A DNA stretch of 42,166 bases from Candidatus Solincola daggyaiensis (GCA_015711825.1 JACVJD010000016.1:1-42166), one strand, 5' to 3'; positions 14,799-22,630 are shown, counted from the stretch's first letter. Made by a program: numbers and translations. Notes: generated by a model from the sequence alone, not told the origin.

Positions 14799-14999
14799 GT
14801 GAGAAGGATGTCTTTGAACCTAGATGAGGACGAGCTGATCTGGCTGAAGCGGATCATCACCGACCAGGACCGGGAGGAGGCCCTGGCCTTCGTCAACAAG
14901 ATCCTCAAGCCCTGCGTTAAGGAGGCTGAGCGCCCCACGGGGCTGCAGAGGACCTTCGACGCGGGGGGTCCGCCGGGACAGATCGGCGCCCCACGTTAG
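14799..14999 (+). CDS. Small helical protein, paralogue of 13064-13282
   Basis: A 66-residue protein. The start is a GTG at 14799, five bases after GGGAGG, and not the ATG four codons later. With the GTG it aligns from its first residue with the paralogue, MKKIAVSFGEEELIRIKRI against MRRMSLNLDEDELIWLKRI. Both continue into TD(E/Q)DR(D/E)EALAF. The C-terminal 20 residues are Gly/Pro-rich and unrelated. The role is unknown. One copy is coupled to ArsR, this one precedes arsC by 36 bases, so the family appears tied to arsenic or metalloid genes in this genome. Confidence 0.75.
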   Translation: MRRMSLNLDEDELIWLKRIITDQDREEALAFVNKILKPCVKEAERPTGLQRTFDAGGPPGQIGAPR

Positions 15000-15035
15000 C
15001 GTATAACGGGATGCGGTAAAGAAGAGAGGTCGAGC

Positions 15036-15437
15036 ATGGGCGAGAAGAAGGTGCTGTTCGTATGCGGTGAGAACGCCGCCCGCAGCCAGATGGCCGAGGC
15101 CATATTCAACCACCTGGCGCGAGAATGGCGCGCGGAGAGCGCCGGGACCCTCCCGGGAATAGAGGTGAACCCCTTGGCCGTCCAGGCCTTGGCCGAGGAG
15201 GGCTTGGACATCTCCGCCAACGTTCCCAAATCACTGGACCTCGAGCGCCTGGACGATTTCGAGCGCATCATCTCCTTCGGCTGCATCGTGAAGAGCGTGT
15301 TCCCGGCGCGCGACCGCCTGGAGGAATGGCCGCTGCCTGACCCCGGCAAGGGGGACCTGGAGATGATGCGCGCCACGCGGGACGAGATCAAGCGCCTGGT
15401 ATCGGCCTTGGTCGAGGAGCTGGAGGGGAGGGCCTGA
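15036..15437 (+). CDS. arsC: LMW-phosphatase-type arsenate reductase (ArsC)-like protein
   Basis: A 133-residue member of the low-molecular-weight phosphatase/ArsC family. The P-loop is VCGENAARSQMAEAIF, with catalytic C10 and R16 (CX5R), and the general acid region is WPLPDPGKGD. Thioredoxin-coupled ArsC enzymes reduce As(V) with three cysteines (about 10, 82, 89). Here C83 is present (SFGCIVKSVFP) but the third is missing. Electrons may therefore come through another thiol, as in mycothiol- or glutathione-linked enzymes, or the protein may be a phosphatase. GAGAGG precedes the ATG. The neighbourhood (Acr3, ArsD, three ArsR) favours an arsenic role. Confidence 0.85.
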   Translation: MGEKKVLFVCGENAARSQMAEAIFNHLAREWRAESAGTLPGIEVNPLAVQALAEEGLDISANVPKSLDLERLDDFERIISFGCIVKSVFPARDRLEEWPLPDPGKGDLEMMRATRDEIKRLVSALVEELEGRA

Positions 15438-15493
15438 GCGAACCGCCCCTCTTTGCCGCGTATGCCCGATTCGGCAACGCCTATCGCCCGCCT

Positions 15494-15802
15494 TTATGCC
15501 CTTGGGGGCACCTGGATGCCGAGGATCCTCGCGCCTTCCTCGCTGCGCATGGAGAACAGCGCCGGCTCCGAGATCAGGCACCACCCTTCGTCAAGCGCCG
15601 CCTCCTCCCCGTTCACCTTCACCACCGCTTTCCCCGAGACGACGGCGAAGACGACGTTCGAGGCCATCTCGCAAGGCGGTATCACTCCTCCGGCCGGAAG
15701 CGAGATGATCCTCGCCGTGAATTCCCGTGAGCGATGGATGACGTTCTTCTCCCTCTCCTCGAAGGTATGCGCCTCCATGGCCATAAGGTCGAACACCTTC
15801 AT
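15494..15802 (-). CDS. Cupin-domain protein
   Basis: A 102-residue single cupin. It starts MKVFDLMAMEAHTFEEREKNV; the barrel includes ISLPAGGVIPPCEMASNVVFAVVSG (two half-motifs lacking the usual HxH) and ALDEGWCLISEPALFSM. With the metal-binding histidines lost it may bind a small ligand without metal or act structurally. ATG 15802 follows AAAGGAG by six bases; an ATG eight codons upstream has no site. It is divergent from the padR-like gene and convergent with arsC, so it may be a target of the PadR regulator. Confidence 0.82.
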   Translation of the reverse strand: MKVFDLMAMEAHTFEEREKNVIHRSREFTARIISLPAGGVIPPCEMASNVVFAVVSGKAVVKVNGEEAALDEGWCLISEPALFSMRSEEGARILGIQVPPRA

Positions 15803-15826
15803 GTCAAACTCCTTTCCCTTCACCAT

Positions 15827-15943
15827 GCGGGAAATTGACCCGCCATCCTCGACAAGACATTATTTTTTGAATATTATCATATTGATAGTATTATTAGTAT
15901 AGAAGTATTTGAGATTGCAGATTACGTAAAGGAGATGTTTCAC
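15827..15943. promoter_or_regulatory. AT-rich divergent control region with TATCA-TAT-TGATA dyad
   Basis: Between the cupin and padR-like genes. A perfect inverted repeat TATCA (15875-15879), TAT, TGATA (15883-15887) lies in a very AT-rich stretch. TTGATA (15882-15887) can serve as a -35 for the PadR gene. The dyad is the natural operator candidate for autoregulation, although it does not look like the ATGT-N8-ACAT sites of classical PadR. Confidence 0.55.
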
Positions 15944-16360
15944 ATGTGCGGGCGTAGCGATTTAGGCCATGGCTGCTGCGAGGGGAATCACGCCGACTCT
16001 GCGGCGGGAAACCGGAGATCCTGCGGCTGCGGCGGCAATATCCCCCACCACTTCATCCTGCCGGCCATACTGCTCCTGCTGGACCAGGAGCCCTCACACG
16101 GGTATTCCCTGCTGCGCAAGCTTTCCGACCTGGGCATCGCCGAGTCGGGCATGAGCCCCGCCACCGTCTATCGCATACTCTCCAGGCTGGAGGGGGAGGG
16201 GCTCGCCGTCCACGAGCACGCCGACGACGGCCAAGGCCCGACCCGCAAGGTGTACTCGCTGACCGACGAGGGGAGAGAGGCCCTCGCCGAGTGGAGGTCC
16301 CACATCGAGAGGACCCGCAAGCTCCTGGACTGGTTCACCGCGGGAGGCTCGCGTGGCTAG
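15944..16360 (+). CDS. PadR-family regulator with Cys/His-rich N-terminus
   Basis: A 138-residue transcription factor. The core is a PadR winged helix: ILPAILLLLDQEPSHGYSLL, LSPATVYRILSRLEGEGL with M in place of the first L, and RKVYSLTDEGREALAEW. The C-terminal helix is short (class II type). Before the core lies a stretch of about 33 residues, MCGRSDLGHGCCEGNH and SCGCGGNIPHHF, with five cysteines and several histidines, a likely metal or Fe-S site. ATG 15944 is nine bases from AAAGGAG; an ATG nine bases earlier touches the site. The next two genes on this strand are an ABC exporter, the probable target. Confidence 0.88.
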   Translation: MCGRSDLGHGCCEGNHADSAAGNRRSCGCGGNIPHHFILPAILLLLDQEPSHGYSLLRKLSDLGIAESGMSPATVYRILSRLEGEGLAVHEHADDGQGPTRKVYSLTDEGREALAEWRSHIERTRKLLDWFTAGGSRG

Positions 16361-16405
16361 CCGGGGGCTGGCCGGGAGGCTTTCCCCTGCGAGCCGGCCT
16401 CGCCC

Positions 16406-17416
16406 GTGCTGTGTTCGGACTCGCCGCTTAAGGGGGTGGCGGGCATAACCGCGCGCGATGACTTTTCCGCCATCGAGGTAAGGGAACTGCGCAAACGCTA
16501 CGGCGATATGACGGCCGTTGACGGCATCTCCTTCCGGGTCGAGCCGGGCGAGCTTTTCGGGTTCCTCGGACCCAACGGGGCAGGCAAGACCACCACGGTG
16601 AACATCCTCACCGGCGTGTCCCTTCCCACGGCGGGCTCCGCTTCCGTTTTCGGCCACGACGTGGTGAAGGACCCCTTCCGCGCCAGGGAGGCGATAAACG
16701 TCGTGCCTGAGGTCTCCAACGCCTACCCCGAGTACACGGCCTGGAGCAACCTCATGTTCACCGCTTCTCTCTACGGCGTGCACCGCGGAGAGGCGGAGCA
16801 AAGAGCGGAGGAGTTGCTGCGCGCCTTCGGCCTCCACGACAAGCGCAAGGTGAAGGTCAAGGGGTTCTCCCAGGGGATGAGACGTAAGCTGGTCATCGCC
16901 ATGGCCCTTATCAACCGGCCCAGAGTGCTGTTTATGGACGAGCCCACTACCGGTCTGGACGTGCAGAGCGTCCTCTCCATCCGCGAGATGGTGCGCGACC
17001 TCAACCGCAGCGGCATCACCATATTTCTCACCACCCATAACCTCAACGAGGCCAACATCCTCTGCGACCGCGTTGCCATCATCAACCGCGGCAAGATCGT
17101 GGCCATCGACACCCCGGAAAACCTCAAGAGCGCCGCACGCCGGGTGCAGGCGGTGGAGGTGTCTTTCGACCGCATGTCCCCGGAAACGGAGGTTGAGGTG
17201 GCTTCCCTGGCGGGGATCAAGGAGGTCTCCCGGCGGGGGGACAAGCTGCGCCTGCTCACCGACGACCCTTCTGCCGCGGTGTCCGCGCTCGCCCGCTTCG
17301 CGGGAGAAAGGTATCTGGCAATATCTTACATCAACACGCCCGGTCCGAGCCTGGAGGATGTCTTCATTCAGCTCACCGGGACAGGAACGTCCACGAGCCG
17401 GGGGGGAGATAGATGA
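16406..17416 (+). CDS. ABC transporter ATP-binding protein (DrrA/NatA type)
   Basis: A 336-residue ATPase of a drug or ion exporter. It has Walker A GPNGAGKTT, Q-loop PEVSNAYPEY, signature FSQGMRRKL (SQGMRR variant), Walker B VLFMDEPTTGLD and H-loop TTHNL. A C-terminal extension of about 100 residues (from VQAVEVSFDRMSP) is typical of DrrA-like proteins. The start is uncertain: GTG 16406 has no clear site, and an in-frame GTG at 16436 behind TTAAGGGG is possible. The stop overlaps the permease start (ATGA). With the PadR gene upstream it resembles PadR-controlled efflux units; the substrate is unknown. Confidence 0.92.
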   Translation: MLCSDSPLKGVAGITARDDFSAIEVRELRKRYGDMTAVDGISFRVEPGELFGFLGPNGAGKTTTVNILTGVSLPTAGSASVFGHDVVKDPFRAREAINVVPEVSNAYPEYTAWSNLMFTASLYGVHRGEAEQRAEELLRAFGLHDKRKVKVKGFSQGMRRKLVIAMALINRPRVLFMDEPTTGLDVQSVLSIREMVRDLNRSGITIFLTTHNLNEANILCDRVAIINRGKIVAIDTPENLKSAARRVQAVEVSFDRMSPETEVEVASLAGIKEVSRRGDKLRLLTDDPSAAVSALARFAGERYLAISYINTPGPSLEDVFIQLTGTGTSTSRGGDR

Positions 17417-18180
17417 TCGCCGAGGCCCTGTCCCCGGAGAGGCTGGGCAAAGAGCTCCGCCGCGCCCTGGTGATAGCGGGCAAGGACATACGCATCTACT
17501 GCCTCAAGCCGCCGGTGCTGCTCTTCGGACTGGTCTTTCCCTTCTTCCTCTTCTTGGCCTTCTTCGTGGGGAAAAGGGGGCCGATCGAGGAGGGGATACC
17601 CGGGCTGATATGTATCTCGGTGTTCTTCGCCTCTTCGAACATCGCCCCTGCCGGCATGCCCTTCGAGAGGATGACCAAAACCTTCAGCCGTTACCTCTCC
17701 GCCCCCCTCTCCCTTACCTGGATGGTCTTCGGCAAGACCCTGGCCGGGTTCTTCTTCGGTGTGGCGGTCTCCGTCATCCCATTGCTGGTGGGGATCATCG
17801 GTTATGGAACCAGCGTCACCTCACCCGGCCTGCTCATCCTGGCCTTGCTCGCGGGCGGCATGTGCTTCTCCTGCCTGGGAACGCTGGTGGGATCCATGCC
17901 TACCGAGGCGCCGGGAAACGCCATGACCGTGCTCAACTTCGTGCGCCTACCCCTGCTTTTTATGAGCGGCATCTTCGTCACCCTGGAGGAGATGCCCGCC
18001 TGGGCGCGCGGGCTGGCGGCGGTCTCCCCCCTCACCTACGCCAACGACCTATTGCGCCGCGGCACGGGGTTCGCGGGGTACTACGGCTGGTGGCTTGACC
18101 TGCTGGTGCTGCTCCTCTACGCAACCGCTTTCTTCTTCATCGCCGCCTGGATCTTCAACCTCTCCCGCCGCCGCTCGTGA
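17413..18180 (+). CDS. ABC-2 type permease
   Basis: A 255-residue integral membrane protein with about six helices. It is the permease partner of the preceding ATPase (four-base overlap). It has the N-terminal amphipathic segment ALVIAGKDIRIYCLKPPVLL, a helix FGLVFPFFLFLAFFVG, the inter-helix AGMPFERMTKTFSRYLSAPLS, and the ABC-2 hallmark MSGIFVTLEEMPAWARGLAAVSPLTYANDLLR near the end (given by position: about residues 180-212). The pair would form a homodimeric exporter of two ATPases and two permeases. Its substrate could be an antibiotic, lipid or metal-thiolate; nothing in the sequence decides. Confidence 0.92.
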   Translation: MIAEALSPERLGKELRRALVIAGKDIRIYCLKPPVLLFGLVFPFFLFLAFFVGKRGPIEEGIPGLICISVFFASSNIAPAGMPFERMTKTFSRYLSAPLSLTWMVFGKTLAGFFFGVAVSVIPLLVGIIGYGTSVTSPGLLILALLAGGMCFSCLGTLVGSMPTEAPGNAMTVLNFVRLPLLFMSGIFVTLEEMPAWARGLAAVSPLTYANDLLRRGTGFAGYYGWWLDLLVLLLYATAFFFIAAWIFNLSRRRS

Positions 18181-18600
18181 CCGACGGCCGCAAAGAGGAG
18201 ACGAGTGGGGAGCCGCAGGCTGCCGGGGATGCCGCCTTCGATGCCTCCAGGTTCCGTAACCGGAAATGAGCGCCTTCTGCGGCCGCAGCGCGCCGACATC
18301 AACCCGGAAGAGAGCGGCGCCAGCCGCGAGCCCGGCCGGGTCGAGCTGACCCTGGGCCCTTCCCTCCCCTGGCGGTGGAGTTATCCTCCACCCTCAAGTC
18401 CACCCGGCCGCGCATCCACAACTACGGGCCGCGCTGGCAGTTTATGCCCCAAGGGCCGGAAGAGCCTGCGTGATCCATAAAAGGCCGTGCCTCCCGCAAC
18501 ACGGCCCGGCATGCAAGCCGGGCATGCAGAAAACCGCCGGGCAGTATTCCACAACATGGCGGCTGGCCACGAAACGTTCCGGCATGCAAGAGCAGAAAGT
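18181..18600. other. Intergenic region, possible minor ORF, terminator of tRNA-Ser
   Basis: No confident gene. A GTG at 18177 overlapping the permease stop opens a 30-residue frame ending 18269. It is hydrophilic and has no known relatives, and could be chance. Two copies of CCGGCATGCAAG occur near 18506 and 18570. The left half contains an intrinsic terminator for the minus-strand tRNA (see 18477-18506). Confidence 0.4.
18477..18506 (-). terminator. Intrinsic terminator downstream of tRNA-Ser
   Basis: Read on the minus strand: GGCCGTG, 10-base loop, CACGGCC, then TTTTAT. The seven-base stem is perfect and GC-rich. It lies about 95 bases after the CCA end of the tRNA, and no other minus-strand gene intervenes. 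Confidence 0.8.
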
Positions 18601-18692
18601 TGGCGGAGAGGGTGGGATTCGAACCCACGGAACCCCGCGAAGGGCTCAACGGTTTTCGAGACCGCCCCATTCGTCCGCTCTGGCACCTCTCC
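18601..18692 (-). tRNA. tRNA-Ser (anticodon CGA)
   Basis: Read on the minus strand it begins GGAGAGGTGCCAGAGCGG and ends CCTCTCCGCCA. The acceptor stem GGAGAGG/CCTCTCC is perfect, the discriminator is G as expected for serine, and CCA is encoded. The anticodon loop CTCGAAA gives CGA, reading UCG. The long variable arm (CCC-TTCGC-GGG) is the class II feature of tRNA-Ser, and the T arm is GTGGG-TTCGAAT-CCCAC. Length 92 bases including CCA. Confidence 0.96.
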
Positions 18693-18814
18693 GCGCACCA
18701 ACGTTATTGCCATGGAACGGCTCCGGCTGCACGCGGCTGAGCCCTTGGTCAAACGACAGCGGTGATCTTTGCCCGACTGCCGGTGAAAAAGAAGGCGCGG
18801 CCGGGAAGACGGCG

Positions 18815-20485
18815 CTATGGCGAGGGTTTACCGCCGTTGCGCCCGGTCTCGAAGAATTCCCGCAGGATGTCGCGGCACTCCTCCTCCATGATGCCGTCGG
18901 CGACGTCCAGGCGGTGGTGGGTGGTCTCGTCGTGGACGAGGTTGTAGCGGCTGCCCGCCGCCGACCGCCCCTCCGTCCTCGTCTCCGGCCATCCCCCCAG
19001 GCGCCTGAAGATGTCCTCGCCGAAGCTCGTGGGCAGGGGCTCGCCCGGGATCATCCTGTAGGTGCGCTTCCCGTCCTCGCCCCGCTCGGCGCGCAGAAAG
19101 AGCGCCCCGTCCTGTCCCCGCCGGTGAAAGCTCTCCGCCAAGGCGTAAAGGTGCGTGACGTAGAAGACCCTGATGCCCGACTCCAGCAGCGCCTGCACGA
19201 CCTGGCGCGCGATCTCCGATCCCTCCCTCTCGTTCGTCGCCGCGAAGGACTCGTTTAAGAGCAACATGCTGCGTGGCGTCGCCTCGTCGACTATCTCGCT
19301 CATCCTGCTCAACTCCTCGTCCAGCCTTCCATGCACCATGGCGGCATCCTCCTCCCGAATGAAATGGGTGAAAACGCGGTCGCGCACGCCGGCGCGAAAC
19401 GACTCCGCCCCCACGAACATGCCGCACTGCATCATCAGCTGGGCGAGGCCCACGCTGCGCAGGAAGGTGGATTTCCCGCCCGAGTTGGCCCCGGTTATCA
19501 TCACCAGCGACTTTCCGTCCGCCTCCACATCGTTGCCCACCACCCTTTCCCGCACCCGCAACGTCAGGCAGACGTCGTAAAGGCCGCGGCAGGACAGCGC
19601 GGGAGCGCTCCAGGGTCGGGGAACGGGGAAGCAGGTCGGCTCGCCCTTTTCGGCAAGCCGCTCATGGAGGTTCAGGCAGCTCACGTAGAACCCCAACTCC
19701 AGGCGGAGCATGGTGAAGAAGGCGAGGATGTGATCCTTGGACGCGGCGAGCGCGTCGGCGACGAGGTTGAGTCCGCGGTCGGTCAACTCCCTCAGCGCCC
19801 TCGCGCCGGCTTCATCGCGGGGGTGGATGTCGAAGGAGTACGAGTCGCGGGGCCATATCCCCATCCGTTCCTTCAATCCCTGCTTCTGCTTGCCGCCGGG
19901 CGTGCGGAGCATGTAGTCTTTTCCTTTGCCGCCCCTGCCGAGCCTCGCGCTGATGAGCATGCCGTCGCGGAACTTGAGCCTTTCCAGGTGCCCGTCCACG
20001 CTCTGGAGGTACTCGTCGTCGAGCTCCCTCACCAGCATGGCGAAGAAGCCGGTCATGCCCTCGGAGCGGAAGCCGGCCGCGCGCTCGTCGGCGATGACCC
20101 GCAGCCTTTTCAACAAGCCCATGAACATCTCGAGGGCCTCCACGGAAGAGCGGAGGATCCCGGAGGGATGCTTGGTGAAAAACCCCCAGGACTTGAGCTT
20201 CCTCTCCCTGACCACGCCCTCCACCGCGATGGCGTACATCTCCCTCACCACCTCCGCGTGGGTGATGCAGTCCTCAAGGACCCGCTGGCGGTAGGCGATG
20301 GCCTCGGGATCGTCGAGGCTCGCCAGGAGCACCTTTTTGGAGACCTCGAAAAGAAAGGCGTCGCCCCGCGCCATGGCCTCGAAGAGCGTGGCCAGGTCGA
20401 GGTCCAGGATAACCTCCTCCTGGCGGCGGGACGGCTCCACCTGCGGGTCGAAGTCCCTGTCCCTGTACAGGAGGTGAACTTTCAC
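18815..20485 (-). CDS. MutS-family ATPase, second member of a coupled pair
   Basis: A 556-residue protein with a MutS core (lever/clamp-like helices) and the C-terminal ABC-type ATPase. Walker A is at about 331-340 (TGANSGGKST), followed by VGLAQLMMQCGMFVGAES, HFIREEDAAMVHGRLDEEL and the Walker B segment MLLLNESFAATNEREGS. The usual MutS LLDE is LLNE, so the acidic pair is reduced to one Glu. The mismatch-recognition domain I (Phe-x-Glu) and the C-terminal nuclease Smr domain of MutS2 are absent. The start is a GTG overlapping the previous stop (GTGA). It lies behind a fluoride riboswitch with the next gene. Probably partners its neighbour; the DNA substrate is unknown. Confidence 0.88.
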   Translation of the reverse strand: MKVHLLYRDRDFDPQVEPSRRQEEVILDLDLATLFEAMARGDAFLFEVSKKVLLASLDDPEAIAYRQRVLEDCITHAEVVREMYAIAVEGVVRERKLKSWGFFTKHPSGILRSSVEALEMFMGLLKRLRVIADERAAGFRSEGMTGFFAMLVRELDDEYLQSVDGHLERLKFRDGMLISARLGRGGKGKDYMLRTPGGKQKQGLKERMGIWPRDSYSFDIHPRDEAGARALRELTDRGLNLVADALAASKDHILAFFTMLRLELGFYVSCLNLHERLAEKGEPTCFPVPRPWSAPALSCRGLYDVCLTLRVRERVVGNDVEADGKSLVMITGANSGGKSTFLRSVGLAQLMMQCGMFVGAESFRAGVRDRVFTHFIREEDAAMVHGRLDEELSRMSEIVDEATPRSMLLLNESFAATNEREGSEIARQVVQALLESGIRVFYVTHLYALAESFHRRGQDGALFLRAERGEDGKRTYRMIPGEPLPTSFGEDIFRRLGGWPETRTEGRSAAGSRYNLVHDETTHHRLDVADGIMEEECRDILREFFETGRNGGKPSP

Positions 20486-22053
20486 GGCGCCATCCTCCTC
20501 TTGAGGCGGTCGTACGTGAGGCCGTACTTGGCGGCGATGGCGGCGGCGAACGCGAGGCCGTCGGCGGGCCTCCTCTCTATCCTGAAGGTCCGCCGCGCCG
20601 GGTTCTCCGGCTCCACCACGCTTACCATGCTCACGACGGAGTCGTCCAGCCGCGCTAGCTCCTCGACGAAGGTCACCAGGACGCATACCGCGCCGAGCCG
20701 CATGATCTGCTCCATCATCTTCTTGCCCAGAAAGAGGGCGTCGTGCAGGGTGGTGGAAGAGAAGATCTCGTTGATGACGATGACGCTCTGCGAGGTGGCC
20801 TCCCGGAAGATCTCCCGTATCCTCACCAGGTCGTCTTCGAGCTTCCCCAGCGGGTTATCGAAGTCCTCCTCGCGCTCAAAGTGCGTGAAAAGAGCGTCGA
20901 AGGGAATAAGCCGCGCCTCTTTGCCCGGCACGGGACAGCCGATGCCGCACAGGTAGTGCAGCTGGCCGAACATGCGCGCGAAGGTAGTCTTCCCACTCTG
21001 GTTCGGGCCGGTGACCACGATGACGCGCTCCCGGCCACCGAGGTGGAAATCGTTGCTCACCACCCGCGATCCCTCGGGCACCAGCTTGGCCGCGAGCGCC
21101 AGATCGAAGGCGTCCCGGCAATAGACCTCCCTCGATCCTTCCAAGATCTCGGGGTAACAGAAGTCGAGTCCGGCGGCCTTCAACGGCGCGATGAATTCCA
21201 GGTAACCCAGGTAGAACTGGACCTCGCGGTCGAAATCGCGGATGGTGCCGTCGATAAAATCCCGCCGGCGCCGGCAGTATTCCTCCAGCTTGGTAAAGAC
21301 CTCCCCGAAGAGGAGCGCCACGCGGTCGAGGATGGCCGCCTCCACGTGGTTCATGCCCGGACCGTGGTGGAAATCGAAGCGGTAGTCTTTCACCTCACCC
21401 TGCTTGAACTTCTCGAAGATCCGGAGCACCTCGGCGCTGTAGTCCTCCTCCGACCCGTACCTGCGCACCCGCACGCGGTTGCCCTTTATGTGCACGCAGT
21501 AGCTCACCCCGGCAAGCTCTTCCTTCAGCTCCTTGGTCTCCGCGCAGAGGGAGGTGAAAGCCGGGGAACCGACGTAGGCGGAGAGGTAGCCGCGCAGAGC
21601 CACGAACCCGCGCGACCTCACCTCCATTGCGGCGAGGTCGCAGGCCAGGCGGCGCACGGCCTCGCAGTAGGCGTCCACCACCTCGACGAACCAGCCTTGC
21701 TTGAGGCGCTGGTAATGCAGCTTATCGATCATGGCGAGGTAGCGGCGCACCTCGCGCATGCTCAGCGTGAACGACGAAACGGCCTCGAAGAGCGCGTCGT
21801 CCTCCAGGTCCCGGAATACCTCCTGGCGATAGCGGATGGCGTCGCCGCTGTCCAGTTTCGCGTAGAAGAACGGGGCCAGCTCGTACTCCTCGCGGCCGGT
21901 GAGGACGGAATCGAGGACCTGGTCGAGGTTGAGGTCGCAGAAGAAGGCGGGCTGGTCCTCGCCGCCATCTCCCCGGCGGCTCTCGGGGCCCTCGAAGAGG
22001 ATGCTGTGAAAAGCCCGCACCTCCTCCTCGCGCGCCGCGGCCGATCCTACCAT
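20482..22053 (-). CDS. MutS-family ATPase, first gene of a fluoride-riboswitch unit
   Basis: A 523-residue MutS-like protein. About 330 residues of helical core precede an ATPase with Walker A VVTGPNQSGKTTFAR (about 348-360), then HYLCGIGCPVPGKEARL, HFEREEDFDNPLGKLEDDL and Walker B SVIVINEIFSSTTLHD. Here too Asp of the DE pair is Asn. It is clearly homologous to, but diverged from, the next gene. The ATG at 22053 has a plausible GAGGGGAT site. It sits about 200 bases after the terminator of a fluoride riboswitch and about 340 bases after a consensus-like promoter. MutS genes have been reported among crcB-motif (fluoride riboswitch) targets, as I recall, without a known mechanism. Confidence 0.88.
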   Translation of the reverse strand: MVGSAAAREEEVRAFHSILFEGPESRRGDGGEDQPAFFCDLNLDQVLDSVLTGREEYELAPFFYAKLDSGDAIRYRQEVFRDLEDDALFEAVSSFTLSMREVRRYLAMIDKLHYQRLKQGWFVEVVDAYCEAVRRLACDLAAMEVRSRGFVALRGYLSAYVGSPAFTSLCAETKELKEELAGVSYCVHIKGNRVRVRRYGSEEDYSAEVLRIFEKFKQGEVKDYRFDFHHGPGMNHVEAAILDRVALLFGEVFTKLEEYCRRRRDFIDGTIRDFDREVQFYLGYLEFIAPLKAAGLDFCYPEILEGSREVYCRDAFDLALAAKLVPEGSRVVSNDFHLGGRERVIVVTGPNQSGKTTFARMFGQLHYLCGIGCPVPGKEARLIPFDALFTHFEREEDFDNPLGKLEDDLVRIREIFREATSQSVIVINEIFSSTTLHDALFLGKKMMEQIMRLGAVCVLVTFVEELARLDDSVVSMVSVVEPENPARRTFRIERRPADGLAFAAAIAAKYGLTYDRLKRRMAP

Positions 22054-22258
22054 GCTCGATCATCCCCTCTGTCTTGACGGCGCCCCTCGCGCCTTGCCGT
22101 GCGCCCTGTTTCGGCGGTCGCCGCGGGCGTGGAGCCCGAAAACCCCTCGGCACCCTGCCTTTACGCCGTTTTTTTTCATCCCTCGCTCTCCATGACCGTC
22201 CTCTAAGCTCCCGGGTCGGGCCTATAGCGCCTCCTGCCGGGTCGCCGTTCCAAGCCGA

Positions 22259-22295
22259 AAAAAAATATAGCTTCCATCACACCGATAGAAGCTAT
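22259..22295 (-). terminator. Terminator of the minus-strand fluoride riboswitch
   Basis: On the minus strand ATAGCTTC-TATC pairs with GATG-GAAGCTAT around the loop GGTGT (one mismatch in the stem), followed by A and seven Ts (22265-22259). The 5' arm contains AGCTTC, the strand that also forms the riboswitch pseudoknot, so ligand binding and termination are mutually exclusive. Confidence 0.85.
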
Positions 22296-22330
22296 CATCC
22301 CCAAAGGGCATCTGGTGAGCCTCATCACCC
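22280..22330 (-). promoter_or_regulatory. Fluoride riboswitch (crcB motif) upstream of the MutS pair
   Basis: Minus strand: P1 GGTG/CACC encloses ATGAGGCT; P2 is CCC-TTT-GGG; then comes the conserved GATGATAGCTTCTA. GAGGCT in the P1 loop pairs with AGCTTC to form the pseudoknot. This is the order and sequence of the fluoride aptamer known from Thermotoga petrophila (GATGAGGCC...TGATGGCCTCTAC). The adjoining terminator marks it as an ON switch: fluoride stabilises the pseudoknot and prevents termination. Confidence 0.9.
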
Positions 22331-22397
22331 GGCTGCTCGCCCCGCCGGCCCCGCGGCCCGCGGCTCATCGCTCATGGCCGCAATGCCGGCAGTTTCA

Positions 22398-22426
22398 ATG
22401 CTATAAACGAGAGGCGGCCCTGTCAA
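22398..22426 (-). promoter_or_regulatory. Promoter of the MutS pair
   Basis: Minus strand TTGACA (22426-22421), 17-base spacer, TAGCAT (22403-22398). It lies about 60 bases upstream of the riboswitch, so the aptamer is within the predicted transcript. Confidence 0.75.
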
Positions 22427-22577
22427 CGAAGCGGGTCATGCCGCCGGCCACCGCGAGCTCCTTCCTCGACGCGCCCTTTCCCTCTTCCGGCGCCCTTGCC
22501 GCCGCGAGCCTCCGACGCCGAAAGGGCCGGCCGTAGGCTTGTGTCGGGATGGGACATCATTGTGGTATCATATGTAA

Positions 22578-22630
22578 AGAGGCGATGAGGCTCGCCTGTG
22601 CGCCCGTTTGCGGCTGATAGCTTCTACCAG
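22578..22630 (+). promoter_or_regulatory. Fluoride riboswitch (crcB motif) upstream of 64/242-residue genes
   Basis: Plus strand: P1 AGGCG/CGCCT (22580-22596) encloses ATGAGGCT; P2 GCC/GGC follows; then GCTGATAGCTTCTACC. GAGGCT pairs with AGCTTC as the pseudoknot. The sequence aligns closely with the minus-strand switch 250 bases away and with the published fluoride aptamer. No strong plus-strand promoter is obvious; TATCAT at 22566-22571 is a candidate -10. Confidence 0.92.

Noticed and set aside
14482-14802. 106-codon frame before the small helical protein
   Set aside because: No ribosome-binding site, Gly/Arg/Pro-rich, and it overlaps the start of the supported gene at 14799.
20482-22053. 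MutS1 mismatch repair protein
   Set aside because: The protein lacks the N-terminal mismatch-binding domain with the Phe-x-Glu motif, is much shorter than MutS1, and occurs as a coupled pair.
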